From: Agelaius tricolor
Lineage: Eukaryota; Chordata; Aves; Passeriformes; Icteridae
NCBI GenBank assembly: GCA_023055355.1
Contig: JALJCS010000004.1
Location: forward strand, 13,856,001 to 13,920,000
Length of the DNA: 64,000 nt
Direction of reading: 5' to 3'
Every line of letters starts with the position of its first letter. Position 1 is the stretch's first letter. The notes below the pieces were generated by a model. The model saw nothing but the letters and a program-made list of their open reading frames with translations. It had not been told where the DNA came from and did no database searches. The position numbers and the translations under genes are program-made. Below are positions 28,734 through 41,879 of this stretch, one piece after another.

Positions 28734-31700
28734 TCACTTGAAAGCTTCAATGTATCCCACAGGAAGAGAGGGCAGGCCTGCCTTCCCCCAGTAGTCAATG
28801 GCACGCACTCTGTAAAAGCCGGAGACTGAGCTTCCTGCAAATGAAAAGGTTAGAAATGGTCACTGTGAAACGCTGGCACCTGTGGGACTGGGAGGATGTG
28901 AAGCAGGCACTACTCCTGTAAAATCTAGGTTCATGGAACAGGCTGGGGAAATCAGTTCTGCACCCTAAGTAAGTGTGTCTTTGCCTTTCTGATTAAAAAT
29001 GGTAACAAATTCCTTGTGGCCAAGTACTGGCTTTTTTATCTTGTTTCACCAAGGAAGTCCTCTCTACTTACTAGGATTAGCAAGTAGAGCTACAGGACTG
29101 CTATCCCAGCAGCTCCTTTGGAAGAAGGCTGTTTGGAAGAACATCTGCAAGAAAAAATTACTAATTTCCTTTTTTTCCAACTTACTTTTCTGCCTGAATT
29201 TTGCCTTTGGAACAGGTTATGTGGGGACAGTTTTAAAAAAGAAGAACAAGAAGCACACAGGCTGACTGAAAACCCTCTGCTCTACTCAGGAAGCAGCACC
29301 ACTTACTTTAAAGGTATGTGAACTGATCTTCTGTGGTTTTGCTGCTTTTTATCCTTGATCCAGTTCAAAGAACACAGCTTTCCCTAGCAGAATCTTTGAA
29401 CACACAAGCAATATAAATTTGGGGGTATTTTATCTAATTAATTGATTTTTATATGTGTTTTAGTGTTTTTATTCTAGGAAAAAAAGAATGCCAGAAATAA
29501 TGGGTGAGGAGGAAGTTCCTAGCAATAAGGACTGCTGAGACATGATGTTTTTTCAAGTAGTCTTTTTTGTCGCTGTTGGTTTTGAAACAAACTATTAAAA
29601 CTGGTATATTATATTATAGTATAATAATGAATAATAATTTCAGAGATTTGTCATAGCCAAGATTTAAAGCCTTTGCTTGCCTAACATTGCATAAATAGCT
29701 CTGAACTTTTATTATGCGATCACTGCTGATGTTAAGGCTTTCTCAGGGTAAGATAAGCCCTTGTTTCTGGTAAAAACATCTCTCAACTGCCTTTTAATAG
29801 TATCACTATAAGGCAAGGTTTGTCTGTGTTTCACTCAGCTCTCATCAGTGCTTATCATCAATATTTGTTGGATGGTCATGTTGCAGACTAGACAGCATTT
29901 GCTTAAAAAGGGAAAAAACAAAACAAACAAACAAAAAACCAACAACCACCACCCTCCACCTGCAGATAAATTAAAAAAATACCCAAATAAAACATCAGTA
30001 TCTTCCTTCACTTGGATGTTTCATCTGAGTAAACTTCTATTGCAAGGTCTGATCATAGTTTTTTGTGGGGGTTTTGGTTATCATTTTTGTGTATTTTTAC
30101 ACCAGCTACAAATTGCTACTTAATGTCTCAGGAACCTTGCCAGGCCTGCAGCTCAGTGACTGGCTTTTGTGACAAAGAATTACCCATGGCATACTACTAA
30201 TAATGTCCTCACGACTACTTGTTGATCTCTGTTTGTCCTTGAAAATAAGTCTCTTACTGAGAATACAATCCTAAAGGAGGGGATGAGCTCTTATTTGTGA
30301 GAGACTGTGTGTTACTTGCAAGTTACCTACCTTCAGTGGTTACTAAACAATGGTTCACAAACTCATGAGTGGCAATATCACATGACAGATTACCTAACGT
30401 GAGTATTCTTGCATACCTGGACTGTAGACCCAGAGAGTGAATATTGTGTCTTTGGCATTAATCCGCTGGTACACTTTTCCATCTGATGAGAATTCAACTT
30501 CAAATGTCTTTATACACCTAGAAAAGAGAACCAGAGAGGTTTGTAATTACAACTGACAATGCATGAACTATCAAATACTATGAAAAATCAGGGTTATTTC
30601 AACAAGAAGGACAAAAATAAGAAATGTTCACTTGATTCATTCCTACCAAATGTAGGATGGAGTGAATTGGCACTATTAGGAAGAACCAGGGCTCCAACAG
30701 CCTCAGAAAAACACCTAGACTGACTTGCTGCTTTGGGTATTTGCAGCATCACAAAATGTCACGCATCTTTCACTCAGACACCAGGTTATTAAGAATCTAG
30801 GGAGACTGGCTTGAAAAGGACCTAAGTCCTTTTACCTTCCTGAGGTAATCTATTTGTACACTGGATCCCCTTTCAGAGTTCACATACAGAGGGTTTCCAG
30901 TTGAGTCGAGCTTGCTGAAGAAAGCAACCTGAGGTTTTCTCTTCCAGTTCACATCCCTTACAGAGATGTCTAAGATCCCACTTAGGCATCTGCTGATAAT
31001 GTAACTTTTACCATGAATCTTCCTGTCTGCTATGCTGAATAGAATCCCCTCAGAAATGCCACTGAATGCTGGTGACCAACAGGCAGATTCCTTTGATCAG
31101 CAAATTAGGCAGGGCTGCTTTTCACAGTTTGTGCACACAGGTCCTACAGTTCATTTTTTCAGACAAATGCACTGTATCATCTATCAAGGAGCAACAATTC
31201 ATTAATTTTCGACCTTGTTTTACTCTGTAGAGCTTGTGGAAACTTAGGGAGTAGTATGTTGGTAACTCATTTGTATCAATTTTATTTAAAAGCTACTTAC
31301 TTTGACTTAACACAGTCGTCATCCCACAGCACAATGACCTGCCCCTTTGTGAGAGGGATCAAACGAACACCAGTCACCTGTCCAAAGACACAAGCCCATG
31401 TAAAAAAACTGTACAAACCAATCAGCCAGGTCAAGTTTCTGTGTTCATCCTTCCATATTAATTATTTGCTTTGATTTTTTTCCATTGACATCAGGTGTAA
31501 AAACAAAATTCTTGGCTCTGTAGCTTTTTGCAGTCCATGTCTCCCACTCGTCAACCCTTCAGAGGACCATCAGAGGCTCAGGGTACCACTGTGCACATGG
31601 GTGAGACTGAATGAGCAGATACAGACATCTAATATGGAGGCCATGATTCCATTTTAGCTTTAGCTGTCAATTAACTTGTCAATCCCTGTAGCATACCATG

Positions 31701-34700
31701 TGCTTTTTAAAGAGATACTGCACTTTTCAGTACTGTTTTACTAATTTCTCACCATGGGAATTTTCATTCATCTTAGTGATGGCTCCTATCACTTGCTATG
31801 TAGTACTTTATCTTGAATTACATCTTTGAGAGCCTTCTCATCAAAAGAGAGAAGAATCGTTTATTTACTAATTCTTACACTTTTAACAATAAATTAACTC
31901 AATGGTCTTCTTCTAAGATTTAAGGCAAGAAGCAGTTTCAGTTTTGATGTGTCTAATGGTAGAATACAACACATACTTGATCAGGAGCTGATCTGGGTCT
32001 TGCACAGATGTGGATAAGAAAGACTGAGGGAACGGGAAAGTCTTGCTTCAGTGTCAGGATGCCAGCTTCAGGAAATGGGAATGGACCTGTTACCAGTGGG
32101 TCCTGTGGAGCCAAAGAGTAGTGTTGTGAAAAATCTTTCATTACAGCACCTAAAGACCAATTGTTAAACCAGTGTAAAGTGCCTGTGTATTTACTTTAGG
32201 ACTCTAAATTTCCAATAGAGTTGGTACTGCTAATGCTCACAGGCATCAAAGTTCTCCACACTCGGAGACTTTATACTCACCTGTTTTCCAGCTCTTCAGG
32301 AAACAGAGGGTTTGTCCAGCTCACAAGTTGGGTTGATCACAAATGCCCTTAGGCACAATCTGTCACTTCTCTAATCTCCCATGGACGCCTTTCAGGCTAG
32401 AGGTCTTTACAAACCATGGCCCCATCTCTTCCCAGTGTGCAGAACAAGCTACTGCTAGCTACAACAGCTACATGGCTGGTCTCTGGGGATGTACCAGATA
32501 GCTAAGAGCATCTAAAATCTTGCTGCTGCCCTGTTTAAGGAAGATCTGATGTCTCCTACAATGTCCCACATGCCTTAGCAATAGTCAGTTGTGACTGGGA
32601 AGAGAAGACACAGTACTCTATACTGAAGTCAGAAAGTGAGTACTGTCTGAGGGCCCTGAAGGGGATGAAGATGACCTCTGTTTTTAACCCAGGAGTCTGA
32701 ATGCATTGGGGAAACTATGGGAGGGGGAGCTGAAGTGACAGGCTGCTCTCATGCTCACATACAGTAATTTCTGCATGGCTTTCATCCATAGGGAGGAGAG
32801 GACTTCTCAGAGAAGACTGACTCCTTAATTATCTCTATGGTGAATTCAGCACTAGTGAGCATGAGGGAAAACTGTCAATCTCCATGTGAGCCCCTCAGTT
32901 TTCTGAACTTGCACTGGGCAGTTTTCACCTCAGGGAGGTGTTTGTTTTCTATTATTAATGGGGTTCATTTCAACTTTCTAATGCAGCAATTTGGCCATTC
33001 TGTAATATACACAGGGCCATGTGACTTACCTGGGAAGATGGAACAGAAAGAGCCTCAAAGCCCACTGAATATTCAGAGAGAAGGCAGAACTTCCCCAGGA
33101 GCAACTGTGCCTTCTTATTTTATGGGTAGGCCCAGAGTGAAGAGGTTGTATAACACAAACACCAAGGCATAAGCTGTGCGTGACCTACACTTTTCTGCAG
33201 GACTGCAAGTGAATTTTTGTGTGTATATAAAAAGTGAATGGGCTAAGGAAATTTTTGTTAGAGGCCTGATTTGTTGTCTTTTTCACAAGCACTTTACCTG
33301 TACAACACTTCAAGCAAACACATAATCATACCTCAGCATCCCTTATTTTCTGGAACTGTTCTGGAGAAGGAAAGTCAGGGCTTCCTAGGTTCTTCCACTT
33401 CAGATAGGGATTGGTTTCGTTGTTATCCATGTAATATGTCACATACACCATCTCTGTAGGAGATGAGAACAAACAAAAGAAGTAAACTCTTTACTTGGAT
33501 TTAAAGATTAACAAGAATAAATTTAGCAGCTGTGTAAGTCTACCTTTTCAAAAGTGATTTCAGCACTTTGGAGCCTAACTTCCACTGGAAAGTCCCATGG
33601 CTAAGACTCTCATGAGGCTGTACAATTTACATTTGCCAAGTTTACCTTTCAAACTATTACTTCCACAACCAGAACCAAAATTCTCTTTTCACATGCATTT
33701 GTTGGGTAACTCACAGATGTGCAATTGTGTGCTTGTGTTGGCTGTCTTGGAGTCATCTCATAAAGGGAATTGTTGCTTGGCAATATCCAGCCAAGTACAC
33801 TGAAATCAGTAGTTTTCCAGAAAGGTAGCACTTGGCAGTTGCCATTAAAGGCAGGGTCAAAGTGTAGGCATTAGGAATGAACCTTTCAAAGGAGGACACC
33901 ATTATATCTCAGAAAATCTAGGAGTGCACAAAAGATGACAGAGGAAGCTAGAAAATTAAATTCACTCTTCCAATGAAAGGCAGTTCAGTAGAAGTTTTCC
34001 AGCTGGTATTCTGTCTTAAAGGTCACTCAACATGAGCTGTCTACATGATATTTGTTTACCTCTATGTTTGGGGAAGTGGGTGGCATTCACTGTGACAGTG
34101 CTGATGTTGGATGAAGTCTTGTTATCCTCACTTGAATACATCAGTACTGTAGCTTGCCAGCTATCTGAGGGCTGTATCTCACTTGGGGTGTGCACAGATG
34201 CCAGCACACCAACTGTGCTATTTTGAGCGCTTTCATCTCCATTGATCTTCACTTCAGCAAAAATCTGCTTTTCTCCTTTAAAAAATGTGACAACTGTTAG
34301 CATCACTGTTAGTCAGTCCTGTGTCAGAAGCTGCAGGGTCAAAGCATGCAAATAGACTGAGCATAAGTGAGCTATGTTCTGCCTTATTTTACCAGTTACA
34401 GCCTTCAGTCAGATTTATTTCACAATAGTAGAGTGTTGTAAAATACATATTACAGCAGTTCTTATGCTTAGCAATTCAGCTAGCAACATGCAAACAGGTG
34501 ACAGTGAATGAAGTTCTCCCTGTAATATGCTGCATGAATCTTCTAGCTACTGGGATTTCTTAAAGACAGTTGCAGCCTGATGGTATGTACCCCTTGCATC
34601 ACAAGAGGGAAGTACCAGTCAACAAAAAATGAGTGGTTGGCACACAGAGGGCATAAACAAAGCAGTAAGGTAAATCAAACAGGTAACAGACTCTCAGGAA

Positions 34701-37700
34701 TATTTTCTGAACTATCAATCTGTCTGAGGAAATGAAGTTTCATTTTCTTAACACAGCTAGTAAACAGTGAGGGGAACTCTTGCTTTTATGAATAGCAAGA
34801 TGGCTGGAACTATCTTTCTTAGGCTGGAAACTTCTAGGTAGGAGGGGTTATTGACATGCTCTTTACTATACCTAGCAGTGCCAGCAAGCCCATGGCAGTC
34901 AGCACTGGTTTCCGCACCATCTGGACATAAGGTGGCTTTGTGTTGTTCATCTGAAAACGTGCTGTCAGAGTCCGCTGGGTGAAGTAATGGGGGTAGTAGC
35001 TCAAGAAGGCATTGTCATTACTCAGCAACGAGTAGTTGATGGTGTTGTTGGCTTTGGAAATGAGCAGGTTTTGGTGCTGAATGATTACCTGCAAAGTCAT
35101 AGAGAAAATGAACCTTCACCTTGGAGAAAAACTAACAAACATGCAGTAGTCCTTGTATTTTTTTAAAAAACTTTACAGAATTCTGTAAAGAACTGTCCCT
35201 CTGCCTTTTAGAAAAGACTGAAGAAAATAACTGTTTATCATAAGTCTTGGAAAACCTGCACTTTAGGTACTATATTAATCACTGTAAAATCTGAAGCACC
35301 TGCATAGTTTTGCAAGTATTAAGTCTCTGAAATAATTAATACTAGAACTCTTCACAGATAATGAACACATCTACTTGTCTATTGCACTACAAATGATGCC
35401 CCTCTGTCTTGAATACTTAATTAGTAATCAGGATTTACCATCTGAATTAAATCTAAATGGTTCTCCAAATCCGGAGTTACTTTGTACACATTACATCAGT
35501 GTCTGTGAGCTGGTCCTGGATTCTGTTTCTCAATTAGTCATTTTTCCCACTTGGTGCTAACTTGGAATTAATTCTCCTGGTGTTTCACTGGTTGCTGTGC
35601 TGCTCTCCCAAAAAACATCCAAGTTCCCAAGTTCTCAGCTTATTACATTGCACCTGAATCTAAGAATTAAGCAGAACTTCAGAAGGCTGACAACTGAACA
35701 GTCTCACAATTGTGTCTCTGAAGAAACACAGTGCTTCAGATTCTACACAACCAAGTGTTAATTTACCACCACATCATTCTAAACACTGCTACTTTGTCCT
35801 GCAAACTGTCTGCGATGCAGTCAATGACTTGTTGCCTTAGCAAAGACAGATTGTATATGCACTCTCAGGGAACTGGGAGCCTTTGTCTCCTCAGGAGCAG
35901 CTGGTAAGATGCATCATTTTTCTGGGTGACATACATACTCTCGCATTTGGGAATTATTCCTTTGCACAGGAGCACTTGGACTCTATGTGCTGTTTAAGGT
36001 AGTGGCTCACAAAGCACTAGGCCTGCAATGGAAATTATTGCTTTGCAGGGGAAGGGCTGAGCTTGCTCTGGGGCCAAGGTGCAATTACTGCAGAGCTGGG
36101 AGTGTTGACCACTCTCTTCTTCTGCTTTTCTGGCCAACATCAGTAATTACTAGCAGTAATTAATAAGATCATGTGTACAGCCAGTATCCCAAACCAAAGA
36201 ATGGACTATGCTGAGAGCTCAAGGCACTTCTTTATTATACCTGATGTCTCTTGATGAGATAAAATTCTGAAGGATCTGGGAAATAATTCTCACATATATG
36301 AGGTGACAGCTCGCAGTACTGACACCAGATCAGTAGTATTACATGGAGAGATCATGTGTGGGAGTAATCTTATCGGATGGATCTAACTGGGGGACTGTAT
36401 ACATTCTCAGTTCTCTAGCACTTCTCTGTCAAGTTCTCAGTTTGGTTCTGGGTTGGACTTTTTTTTTTAAAGAAAGATGAAGAAAACTAAAATTAAATTA
36501 AATTTACAAATTAAATCAAGCTACTAAAACTAGACTATTCAGGGAAACCCCCACTGTACCAGTAGGGACATCTCCTTTTTTAGGATCTATTAGTCTGAGA
36601 AGCTGCTTAAAAATTAACTGTTAAGTCTACTTTTTCAACTGCAGAAACACATCAGGGAACACTACTGTGCCAAAACTACCAATGAACTGTTACCTTTACA
36701 ATCATTGCTGCATAGGTCACATCAGCTCGCCAGAGCTGTGGAATGGACCATCCAACCATCGGATCCGCTTCATCGTTATATATTGCAACAGAAGAAAAAC
36801 CTGGAAACAGCTTCTGAATTTGTTGAACTGCTTCTACTTCTTGTTGCAAGATGTAGAGAGAATTCCCACCTCCCTGCAACAATATTTCATATCTGCTTAG
36901 CGGTAATGAGAAAAAGGTGGTAAACATACAGACTTAACCTAAAGTCATAAACATAAAACATATTCTGAAAACATATTCCTTGGTCACCAAGCTGCTGTGG
37001 ACCAACAAAATTAGTATTTTTACTTCATCTACTACAGCACGTGCTAGTTGCATGAGCTCCTCCTAGAATATAAAATGTAAAAGAAGTAGAGGAATTGTTT
37101 CCCTTTGGGAATTAGGCAAAGACAAATTTGCTTTGAGTTAAAGTCTTGTAACTGAACATCTTCAAAATTTTGCAAGAATAGGTAGCCATGCTTCCTGCTA
37201 TAGGCTGGACACTCATCATCGTCATCAACTTTGTAAATCAGAATAAAACATAACTTTGATTGAACTGATTGAAAAAAAATGGCTTTAAACTGAAATCTTG
37301 GACTAACCTTTTTATGGAGAGAGATGTAATCCAGCCTTACACCAGTCTCCCCTGTGAAGAAGTTGGTCCCATTGTAGCAATGACACAGAAGACTCCAGCA
37401 CATGGGTGACTTGGGTAAGGGATGGAAGGAATCCCCAGGCCCTCCAAATTTTAGGATAGGACTGGCTGCTCTTAATCCTTCTGAACAAGCATCATAATAG
37501 TTGAGAAACCCTGAAGTCCAAGCAGATGAATATATCAAAGATGATAACTCAAAACAGAAACTGGATCTAAAACTACAAGGAGATGTTATAACCCTGTTAT
37601 TTTATTTATTTGCAAGGCTTCACAAATTGGGACTACATTTCCTATGCACTGACAACACAGGAAGACATCAAAACTTCACCTGCCTCCGCAAGGTTCTTCT

Positions 37701-39597
37701 AAAGGTCTTGTATAAGCATGTTCCCAAAGCACGCAGCCTCAGTGAGGAGTTTTCCTCTTATTCCACCCTTCTCCCTCTTACTGCTACTAACTGTACTTTA
37801 TATACAATTAATGAACTGCTTCTTCTTAGTGTAACTCCTGTTTTGTTTTTTCTGTGTCACAACCCCTGATACCCAAGTAGGGAATAAAATGTAGCCAGTA
37901 ACATGACCTTAGCAAAACAGATTTGACGTACCTGTCACATTCCTTATCACTGCTGTCTACCTTACTTCTTTGTCAGTATACATTACATCTCACTGTCACC
38001 CCTTTGCTCACCCCATACACCTGTCTCACTTCACCACACTCCAAAATGCTCCAAAACATGCTCACCTTTTACTGTCATAGACACATTGTCAAAGTCGTGG
38101 TGGTCTGGTTCATTCCAGGTCTCAAAATTCCATTTAGCAACATGCTCCAATCCATACCTATCTGTAGGAGAGGCCTCATTTATCAGTGAGCTGCATATCC
38201 AGACAATACTATCAATAAGTGACTTACAAAGACAATACTATTAGTTCGGGCTGCAGGTGAGGCTCAGCACCCAGAACTATCAGTAGATAATTTCCCTCAT
38301 TATTTTTAATAATGAGGTAAATGTAATTTGTGAGTTTCAAAATGATCTCTCATTTTTGATGAAATGCAGTAATATTTGAAAAAGATGCAAGGTGAGAGGG
38401 AAATGACTTACAGCTTTGTGATTAGGGCACTCACCTACCCTTAATTCAGGTTGAGCCTTCTGCCGTGTTAGAAATATTTGAAGCTGGCATACGAGAAGTG
38501 TTCAGGTTATCATGTTCCAGTGAAAGCTGGTATTTTACAACCACAACAATATAACAAGGTTAAAGGTCAGTCCTTCAAGGCAGGCCAAATGTGCTGCCCA
38601 GAACACTCTATTCATTCTGGATGTTGGCCATGGATCAGTAAAAAGTGAGACTATTATCCTATGGTCTCCATGGTCTGTTCTGGCATGTTTGTTTTCTGGT
38701 TTTGTGTTGAAATCCTGGGTCTTGAAATTGATCACAACACACAGAACTTTCTGAAGTAGCTAGAAAGGACTACAACAGAACAAATAACAATGCTTTTCTT
38801 TCTTTAACTTACCTATGTATCTCCTTGCCAGAACAGTAATTAAGTTTCTCCACTGTACCACATGTTCTTTATCTTCAAAATCTAAAAAATATCCTGATGG
38901 ATTTCCCATCAATTCAAATCCTAAAAGAGACATAAGAAATAGGTCTCCTTTTTTTGTGAATGCTATCTCATTTTTATTAATGAAGGGTTATCACATCATC
39001 TGAAACAAACTTGTTAATGAAGAAGCATCATTAAATGGTTTCTTTTCTGTTTCCACATATTCCCACCAGAAATATTTCAGATTTGAGGTTGTTTATTTGT
39101 TACTTGTCAGTGACTATAGTAGTCAAGCTATTAGTTGTCAACATAAATGCAGGGCTCAGAGGAAACTTAAAACAGTGGATGTTTGCATAAATTTATGGGA
39201 AGTTATACCTGGAGTATCTGCTTCTCTGGCCCTTTTAGGTATATGTCAATGGGTACAATATTCTCTTCAAGAGATCTCATTTACAAGTACAACCATCTGA
39301 AACTGTCTTCAAAGGCAACCTAAAACCAATTGTGTTGTCTTAATTGCTATAATATCATTTTGCTCACACTGGGACATGATGTAAAGGCAAATAGGTAAAT
39401 AATGAAATCTTTTATCAAAACCAGCTTTGGAAAAGCTTTCTAAGAATATTCTAATGATTGTACAATATGGATGAACAGATATACCAAGCTGTGCAGGCAG
39501 GGAGCTGCCCTTACCTGGAATCAGCTTATTTTCCCACAGCCGATCCATAAGGTTATCCAAGGCAGTAAAATCGTAGTTAAGTTTGCCATTCACCACT
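28734..39597 (-). CDS. IDUA: Alpha-L-iduronidase, exons 3-14 (exons 1-2 off window)
   Basis: Lysosomal GH39 glycosidase that removes terminal alpha-L-iduronic acid from dermatan and heparan sulfate. Exons on the minus strand: 39597-39515, 38920-38813, 38161-38066, 37510-37308, 36873-36694, 35088-34872, 34275-34060, 33453-33332, 32102-31977, 31377-31301, 30517-30417 and 28834-28734 (stop TGA at 28736-28734). They sum to 1630 bases and encode 542 residues after the first partial codon. Every junction has GT/AG sites and compatible phase. Human IDUA has 653 residues, so about 110 N-terminal residues (signal peptide and first barrel strands) are missing. Recognisable stretches are [20 protein letters not shown] (acid/base Glu), [32 protein letters not shown] (nucleophile Glu), [37 protein letters not shown] and [16 protein letters not shown]. 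The protein ends soon after GYIEAFK, shorter than the proline-rich human tail. Several N-glycosylation sequons are kept. It looks intact. Confidence 0.95.
29913..29938. repeat. CAAA-type simple repeat
   Basis: Imperfect repetition of CAAA/AAAC units inside the last IDUA intron. Confidence 0.75.
36694..36873 (-). CDS. IDUA: IDUA exon with the catalytic nucleophile
   Basis: Exactly 180 bases (60 codons), the same length as in human. It contains [20 protein letters not shown], whose Glu in NDEAD corresponds to the nucleophile E299 of human IDUA. It is followed by [10 protein letters not shown] and the donor GTAACA. Confidence 0.93.
38066..38161 (-). CDS. IDUA: IDUA exon with the catalytic acid/base glutamate
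   Basis: This 96-base exon encodes about 32 residues including [19 protein letters not shown]. By alignment from memory, the Glu of NEPD is the general acid/base (E182 in human). The DNVS sequon matches human N190. The acceptor CTCCTACAG and donor GTGAGC are canonical. Confidence 0.93.
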
Positions 39598-41840
39598 CTG
39601 AAGAAAAAAGGCAATAAAAAAACCACAAGTGTAAATATTACAGCAAAGATAGGACTTAGGTAAGTAGATAATGAATCTGATGGCTTTCTTCTCAAAATCT
39701 GCGTAAGACTGGGGTTCTTGGAATTGTACACAAACTTCCTTCCTCTAAAGTGATCACAGGTGTTCACCATAAGCATGTCTCTTGACTAATCCATGCCCTT
39801 TACCTATTTCAGCAGCAATAGAAACAATGTAATATATGGGTCTGCTTGCTGAATTATGTTTTTTCACAGAATATTAGATTTTTAACTCTCTGCTGAAGCA
39901 AATTTTACATAGATTTGGGTTTTTTTGCTTAAGCTGTTTTTTCAGTTTCCATTGGATTACCCACTGCTAGGCCAGCTCTTTTCACGCTCCCTCATATGCA
40001 GTTTGTCTTAAGGTACTCCGAATCTGCAGTATAGAATATAGATTACTTAGTAGCATTCCTTATGGATTTAGGTCCAGATGAAAAATAACTTTGCATCTTT
40101 CAAAGAATGCTGAATTTATGCACAAGATGTCTGTAATTTTTACCTCATTGTAAGCATTTGTTTAATATTTCTCCTGTACTCCCAGGATCTTGGGCTGCAA
40201 ATCTTTCATCCAGCTTTGAATAAATGCATTCCTTTGTGTCAAGGAATCTTGCAGGAACACAGGTACCAAAATGTGGACACGCACATGGATGGGAACACCG
40301 GAATTCTTTTATCCAGGGGATGAAAAATGGCATTTGCAATTTATATGTGATAAACTAGAAGATTTGCTTTAAATTCCTGAAGGGCTTTTCTTGCCTGGCA
40401 TCCAGTAGAAACAAATATAAGGCACTATGCAGGTCAATTTTCCACAACTTCTGAACTTATGGCCTGATTTAACTGAAATCTGAAAGGGATGGAGAATTTT
40501 TGCCAGTATGAAGTGCCAAATAAGAATTAACAATGAATTTCTGTTGAGAACATTCTGTTAGTGTGACTTACTGCTGTTTGGCCTAAGAAACAGCCTTGGC
40601 CTGGTGGCCAAATTCTGGCCTCAGTATGACCTGAGCAAAAGGCTTTTTAAGCACCCTTGACATAAGTCCAGCCCTGGTCACACAGCGGCACTGAGTGAAG
40701 CCTTGGCAACCCCTCTCAAAGCTGATTTCTCCAATCATGCCAAGGCACTACAACTAATTTCTCTGGTACAGTGCAGCCTGACCACCTCTCCTGAAGTGTT
40801 GCCTGCTCTTTCCTAGGCACTTTGCCTTTGCTTGGGTGGAAAGCTATACAAGTGAACTATAGATGCAATGCTGCCGGTATGATGGAAGGTGGAGAGACAA
40901 TCACACTTCTTGCAACTGATCAGTGCTAGCATAGCATGACAAGCAAACAGGATTAGACATGAGAAGAGGGCCATCAGCAGAGCTCTTAAATCAGTGCTGG
41001 GCTCTGTGCTCAGAGTAACAACTTTCTTCTTTCTGTACTTCATGCTTTCTGTACTTCTCCTGAGCCTCTTTGAGGGAGGCTCTTTCTCTGTGCTTTCTTG
41101 TCAAGGAAAGGTTTTAGTGCATATGTAAATGCAGTTCCAAATTCTCAGAGAATTAAGAAGGGCTGACAGAATTGCCTAGTGAACTGTGCAATACGAAGAC
41201 AAATCTCTGACCAGGATCTAGAAGAGGAAGAAAGGCAGGCAAAGTAAGTGTAACATAGACCATATCCACTAAGCCAGCTCCATGTGTTATGTAACATGGC
41301 ACACAATCTTAGCCCCAGCTTGGTCACACTCTTTTACCAAAGATCTGAAGCAGAATTTTTCTTTTTAAAGTATGTCCCACCCCCATGACAATAATTGTCA
41401 TGTATGCAGTCACTGATGGGCTTAGGGTTCCTGCCCAAGTCAAATGGCACAGCTGTAAAAGAAGCAAATAGTAAAAAGAAATTTATTTGCTTTAGCATTC
41501 TTTAAAGTATTTTAAAAGTCACTGTTGAACTAAAGAATGGCCATTTGGAACCTGGGTTTGTTTTGCTTAGACAGCGGTTTTAAAAAAAAGTCCTCTTCCA
41601 AAGTTCAAAGACTTTTTTTTTTGCTAAAACTAGCTCTGCTCCCTCAGATCCATTAACTATTTCCAGATGTACCCTGTGTTCTATTGAATAATTTGCTTAC
41701 ATGCACACTTACAGTCAGTATGCATAAGAATTATTAACTACACTGTCTTGTAAAAGGTTAATAATGCCATACAGATAAAAGCAAAGAAAACAGGGTCTTC
41801 TTGGCTTCAGTCTAAGGTCTACACAGTATTATTTGAAAAT

Positions 41841-41879
41841 ATAACCATAAATAAGCGTATAAAAAATAACCATAAATAA
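41841..41879. repeat. Short direct repeat ATAACCATAAATAA
   Basis: The 14-base string occurs at 41841-41854 and again at 41866-41879, 25 bases apart. Simple AT-rich local duplication. Confidence 0.8.

Larger units (their letters stand above)
28835..39514 (-). other. IDUA: IDUA introns 3-13
   Basis: Eleven introns separate the twelve exons, mostly 0.4-1.9 kb each. No nested gene, RNA gene or recognisable mobile element is seen. A CAAA-type simple repeat lies at about 29913-29938. The plus-strand open frame at 37501-37869 starts antisense to the edge of an IDUA exon and then runs through intron, and is not considered a gene. Confidence 0.7.

Noticed and set aside
37501..37869. 122-codon plus-strand open frame
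   Set aside because: It begins at the edge of an IDUA exon on the opposite strand and runs through IDUA intron; no sign of independent coding.
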